From Chitinophagaceae bacterium UBA3961 (GTDB lineage Bacteria; Bacteroidota; Bacteroidia; Chitinophagales; Chitinophagaceae), in assembly GCA_002385265.1 (NCBI GenBank), contig DGDD01000032.1:5998-40785 (forward strand): a DNA stretch of 34,788 nt, read 5' to 3'. The notes below the pieces were generated by a model. The model was not told where the DNA came from. It saw only the letters and a list, made by a program, of their open reading frames with translations, and did not search any database. Shown one piece after another: positions 32,137-34,788 of this stretch. Every line of letters starts with the position of its first letter. Within the stretch, counting starts at the first letter, position 1. A program made the position numbers and the translations under genes.

Positions 32137-32144
32137 TATCTTTA
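32137..32144 (+). promoter_or_regulatory. hbd -7 element (TATCTTTA), 4 nt before the ATG
   Basis: TATCTTTA differs from TAnnTTTG only in the last base and is followed by CAGT and the ATG at 32149, the same spacer as before gldA. TTCG at 32115-32118, 18 nt upstream, could serve as a degenerate -33 and lies in the loop of the pheS terminator. Confidence 0.45.
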
Positions 32145-32148
32145 CAGT

Positions 32149-32997
32149 ATGAGTTCGATAACAACGATTGTAGTATGCGGTGCCGGCACCATGGGCAACG
32201 GAATTGCGCAGGTTTGTGCAAGCAAAGGCTACCAAGTAGTGCTCTTCGATTTGAACGAGCAAGTGTTAGAAACAGCAAAAAAAACCATTCAAAAAAACCT
32301 CGACTTTTTGACTTCAAAAGGAAAACTATCGAGTGAGGAAGCCAACACCATTCATCAGCGTATTCATTATACCGGCAGCCTTACTGATTGTATCGGGGAT
32401 CTAATAATTGAAGCCATTGTTGAAAAACTGGAAATAAAGAGAAGTTTGTTCAGTCAATTAATGGATCAAAATAAGTCGACCACTATTTATTGCTCCAATA
32501 CTTCTTCGTTGTCAATTAAAGCAATTGCGAATGAATTGCCGTTCGAAAATCGATTAGCAGGTCTTCACTTTTTCAATCCGGCACCTTTAATGCCCTTGGT
32601 TGAAATTGTAGTAGCTGAAAAGACCGATACAACAATCATAGAATCATTGGATGCGTTCACTCGCTCACTAGGCAAAACGCCGGTTCAATGCATCGATGCC
32701 CCCGGATTTATTGTAAACCATGTGGCACGTCCTTATTATATCGAATCATTGTTTCTTGCAGAAAAAACAGGTGTTGGTTTTGATTTATTAGATGAAGTAC
32801 TCGAATCAACAGGTTTTAAAATGGGGCCGTTTAAATTGATGGATCTTATTGGCAATGATATCAACTACGCTGTAAGTTGTTCCGTATACGAACAATTGGG
32901 AAAACCCGAACGTTTAAAGCCATCTGATATTCAAAAAGAAAAGGTAGCTAGCGGAGAATTGGGCAAAAAAACCGGAAAGGGATATTACCAGTATTAA
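32149..32997 (+). CDS. 3-hydroxybutyryl-CoA dehydrogenase (3-hydroxyacyl-CoA dehydrogenase family)
   Basis: This NAD(P)-dependent dehydrogenase interconverts 3-hydroxyacyl-CoA and acetoacyl-CoA in fatty-acid or butyrate metabolism. The 282-aa length is that of single-domain-pair Hbd/PaaH enzymes. The Rossmann motif GAGTMGNGIAQVCASKGYQV is at residues ~9-30. The catalytic His lies in LAGLHFFNPAPLMPLVEIV. CIDAPGFIVNHVARPY and the C-terminal KMGPFKLMDLIGNDINYAV with ELGKKTGKGYYQY are standard. Whether it prefers NADH or NADPH is not visible. Confidence 0.95.
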   Translation: MSSITTIVVCGAGTMGNGIAQVCASKGYQVVLFDLNEQVLETAKKTIQKNLDFLTSKGKLSSEEANTIHQRIHYTGSLTDCIGDLIIEAIVEKLEIKRSLFSQLMDQNKSTTIYCSNTSSLSIKAIANELPFENRLAGLHFFNPAPLMPLVEIVVAEKTDTTIIESLDAFTRSLGKTPVQCIDAPGFIVNHVARPYYIESLFLAEKTGVGFDLLDEVLESTGFKMGPFKLMDLIGNDINYAVSCSVYEQLGKPERLKPSDIQKEKVASGELGKKTGKGYYQY

Positions 32998-33004
32998 AAA
33001 GGGG

Positions 33005-33012
33005 TATCTTCG
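33005..33012 (+). promoter_or_regulatory. Weak -7-like element (TATCTTCG)
   Basis: One mismatch to TAnnTTTG, 38 nt before the TTG start of the SDR gene. It may instead be read through from hbd, 53 nt upstream. Confidence 0.25.
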
Positions 33013-33050
33013 CAAGGCCAAAAATTATTCGAACATTAAGACGGCAAAGG

Positions 33051-34061
33051 TTGTACAAGAATGTATTTGTAACAGGCGGAACGGGGTTTATCGGTTCTTA
33101 CATATTGGAAGAACTGATTCAAAGAGGTTATCAAGTAACCGCTATTCGCCGTAGTCCGAAAAAACCACTCTCTCTTTCTGAAGCTTCTTTTGAAAAAATA
33201 AACTGGATTGATTGCGACTTGTTCGATACCATCGGCTTATTAGAAGCCATGGATGGTTGTGATGCCGTTATTCATGCTGCCGCGATGGTGAGTTTCCATG
33301 GTAATGAACGCGAGCAACTTTACAAAACAAATATTGAAGGAACCGCTAATATCGTGAATTGCGCACTTGAATTGAACATCCAACGCTTGGTATACATCAG
33401 TTCTGTAGCAGCACTTGGAAGAACAAGTTCCGGAGAAGAAGTAGATGAAGAAAAAAAATGGGTCGACAGTAAGACGAATACTCACTATGCCATCAGCAAG
33501 TATAAAGCTGAAATGGAAGTGTGGAGGGGAATGGGAGAAGGACTATCTACCGTTATTTTAAATCCGAGTACAGTGCTTGGGTTTGGAGATTGGAATCAAT
33601 CGAGTTGCGCCATCTTTAAAAATGTTTACAACGAGTTCCCTTGGTATACCAATGGGGTGAATGGATTTGTAGCAGTAGAAGATGTTGCCCTTGCAGCTGT
33701 TCTCTTATTAGAAGATGCCGTTTCATCTCAGCGCTTCATTATAAACGGCGAAAACTATTCTTTCAAAAAGCTTTTTGATTCCATTGCGCAGTCTTTTCAA
33801 AAGAAAGCTCCAACAAAAGAGGCAACGCCGTTTTTAGGAGCCATTGCTTGGCGATTGGAAGCGATCAAAGCGCTGTTTACAGGAAAGAAACCCTTGTTAA
33901 CCAAGGAAACCGCTAAGGTTGCGCAAAGCTTTACTTATTTTAACAATTCAAAAATCCGTCGTCATTTGAAGGATTTTACGCCTACTCCATTATCACAAAG
34001 CATTGATAATGCGTGTAAAAAATACTCGGAGGCGGTTCGTGCCGGAATTTTGGCAAAATAG
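33051..34061 (+). CDS. Extended SDR: NAD-dependent epimerase/dehydratase or dihydroflavonol-reductase-like
   Basis: The 336-aa extended short-chain dehydrogenase starts with the nucleotide-binding motif TGGTGFIGSYI (residues 8-18). It has Asp in WIDCDLFD, HAAAMVSF, the catalytic Ser in YISSVAALG and Tyr-x-x-x-Lys in HYAISKYKAE, followed by VILNPSTVLGFGDW. The C-terminal half (from ~220) has the substrate-binding region seen in DFR/3beta-HSD-like enzymes. The start is TTG at 33051, giving MYKNVFVTGG, the family position; no in-frame ATG lies upstream or nearby. The substrate is unknown. It follows hbd by 53 nt in the same direction. Confidence 0.9.
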   Translation: MYKNVFVTGGTGFIGSYILEELIQRGYQVTAIRRSPKKPLSLSEASFEKINWIDCDLFDTIGLLEAMDGCDAVIHAAAMVSFHGNEREQLYKTNIEGTANIVNCALELNIQRLVYISSVAALGRTSSGEEVDEEKKWVDSKTNTHYAISKYKAEMEVWRGMGEGLSTVILNPSTVLGFGDWNQSSCAIFKNVYNEFPWYTNGVNGFVAVEDVALAAVLLLEDAVSSQRFIINGENYSFKKLFDSIAQSFQKKAPTKEATPFLGAIAWRLEAIKALFTGKKPLLTKETAKVAQSFTYFNNSKIRRHLKDFTPTPLSQSIDNACKKYSEAVRAGILAK

Positions 34062-34102
34062 TTGAAGAAGTAAGGTCTATAGGAAATTTCGAATAATCAC
34101 TA

Positions 34103-34110
34103 TAGTTTTC
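34103..34110 (+). promoter_or_regulatory. Weak -7-like element (TAGTTTTC) before the last gene
   Basis: One mismatch to TAnnTTTG, 5 nt before the ATG at 34116, repeating the spacing of the other close elements. Confidence 0.3.
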
Positions 34111-34115
34111 ACCCC

Positions 34116-34788
34116 ATGCAAAAAACAATCCTCTTATTCCTGTTAAACCTGTGCTCTTTTTTGGCGTGGTCGCAAGATGGACCCATTATCGTAATTGGTA
34201 GAGCAGTAGATTCTGCTACCAAGCAACCACTTTCGGGCGCTTCTGCATTTTGCCCCAACACCTCTTACGGTGCCACTGCTACCAACGATGGCTATTTCTA
34301 TTTAAAACTTCCCCCGGGCGGATACGATTTAACCGTTTCCTATACGGGTTACGAACGAAAAAATTTCAGAATCACTGCAAATCATATTGCCACAGACACA
34401 TTGTTTGTTGAACTGGCTGCGGCAGAAAAAGTGATGTCGGAAGTGGCCGTTGTTGCCAGTAATGAAGTTCCGGATGGGTTTGCCAAGTATGGAAATTTCT
34501 TTTTAGAGAATTTCTTCGGCACTACCGAAAATGCCAAAAAATGTGTACTTAAAAACCCAGAAGCACTGCGCTTTTTCTACAATAAGAAAAGAAACCGCTT
34601 AAAAGTTTTAACCAAGGAAGACTTGCAGATCACCAATTATGCATTGGGATACAAAATAAAATACCAACTCGATTCTTTCATTTTCGAATACAATAATAAC
34701 ACGAGCCAATTTATTGGCTTTGCTCTTTACAATGAGATCGATACAACGGAAGAAGCCAGAATTCAATTCAAGAAGAACAGAGCCAGAA
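34116..34788 (+). CDS. Carboxypeptidase-regulatory-like domain protein, 3' end outside the window
   Basis: The frame is open from the ATG at 34116 to the window end (224 codons, no stop). A signal peptide (MQKTILLFLLNLCSFLAWSQ) is followed by a carboxypeptidase-D-regulatory-like beta-sandwich (~residues 24-105: GRAVDSATKQPLSGASAFCP, GYFYLKLPPGGYDLTVSYTGYE, TLFVELAAAEK). A second region (from ~115: KYGNFFLENFFGTTENAKKCVLKNPEALRFFYNKKRNRLKVL) is seen in uncharacterised Bacteroidota surface proteins. The family normally continues for several hundred residues, so this is partial because of the cut, not a pseudogene. The function is unknown; such domains occur in TonB-linked receptors and standalone envelope proteins. 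Confidence 0.85.
   Translation, partial: MQKTILLFLLNLCSFLAWSQDGPIIVIGRAVDSATKQPLSGASAFCPNTSYGATATNDGYFYLKLPPGGYDLTVSYTGYERKNFRITANHIATDTLFVELAAAEKVMSEVAVVASNEVPDGFAKYGNFFLENFFGTTENAKKCVLKNPEALRFFYNKKRNRLKVLTKEDLQITNYALGYKIKYQLDSFIFEYNNNTSQFIGFALYNEIDTTEEARIQFKKNRAR

Overview
The window looks like a chromosomal stretch from a Bacteroidota member, most likely the Chitinophagaceae or a relative. This rests on several observations. Genes are preceded by the Bacteroidota -7 promoter motif TAnnTTTG rather than by Shine-Dalgarno sites. There is a GldA-type gliding/ABC ATPase and a CarB that ends before the allosteric domain. There is also a GH3-serine hydrolase fusion, a lipoprotein GH130, and an ECF sigma factor translated together with an envelope-spanning anti-sigma/beta-barrel protein. 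I see no phage, transposase, CRISPR array, tRNA or rRNA. The gene content is mostly housekeeping; the unusual material lies in the intergenic DNA and in a few proteins with altered active sites.

Layout. 1-1280: a Bcp peroxiredoxin (minus) and a 71-aa small protein. 1280-1810: a non-coding repeat-rich block ahead of carB. 1813-8553: carB, comEC, purH. 8573-11386: a tight terminator/promoter junction, then a small anchored protein, a SulP anion transporter and a beta-carbonic anhydrase, which look like a bicarbonate uptake operon. 11448-13968: GH130 lipoprotein, gldA, GNAT. 14081-16816: eno, an FtsB/DivIC-like protein, a 77-aa protein, nth. 16827-17760: 2.4 copies of a ~283-bp tandem repeat, then a triple octamer and a pyrimidine tract. 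17762-20494: an outer-membrane barrel gene converging on korA with no spacer. 20568-20855: an inverted array of TTAGGC/GCCTAA-like words. 20856-25720: the GH3-serine hydrolase fusion (minus), divergent from mutL. 25722-27865: sigma factor plus dual-membrane anti-sigma candidate (minus). 27866-28492: another repeat-rich spacer. 28493-30969: PBP4-type peptidase and an arginase-fold protein with altered metal ligands (minus). 31057-34788: pheS, 3-hydroxyacyl-CoA dehydrogenase, an extended SDR, and the start of a carboxypeptidase-regulatory-domain protein cut by the window edge.

How things fit together. The SulP transporter and carbonic anhydrase would take up bicarbonate and equilibrate it with CO2, which feeds carboxylations and carbamoyl phosphate synthesis. 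The GH3-serine hydrolase fusion and the PBP4-like enzyme both act on peptidoglycan. The sigma/anti-sigma pair is the best candidate for an interesting regulatory system: one polypeptide appears to have a cytoplasmic segment, an inner-membrane helix, a ~200-residue Ser/Lys-rich linker and an outer-membrane barrel. A second theme is expression style. Several genes (gldA, nth, pheS, hbd) have their -7 element only 4-5 nt before the ATG, implying leaderless mRNAs, and at least six genes use TTG or GTG starts.
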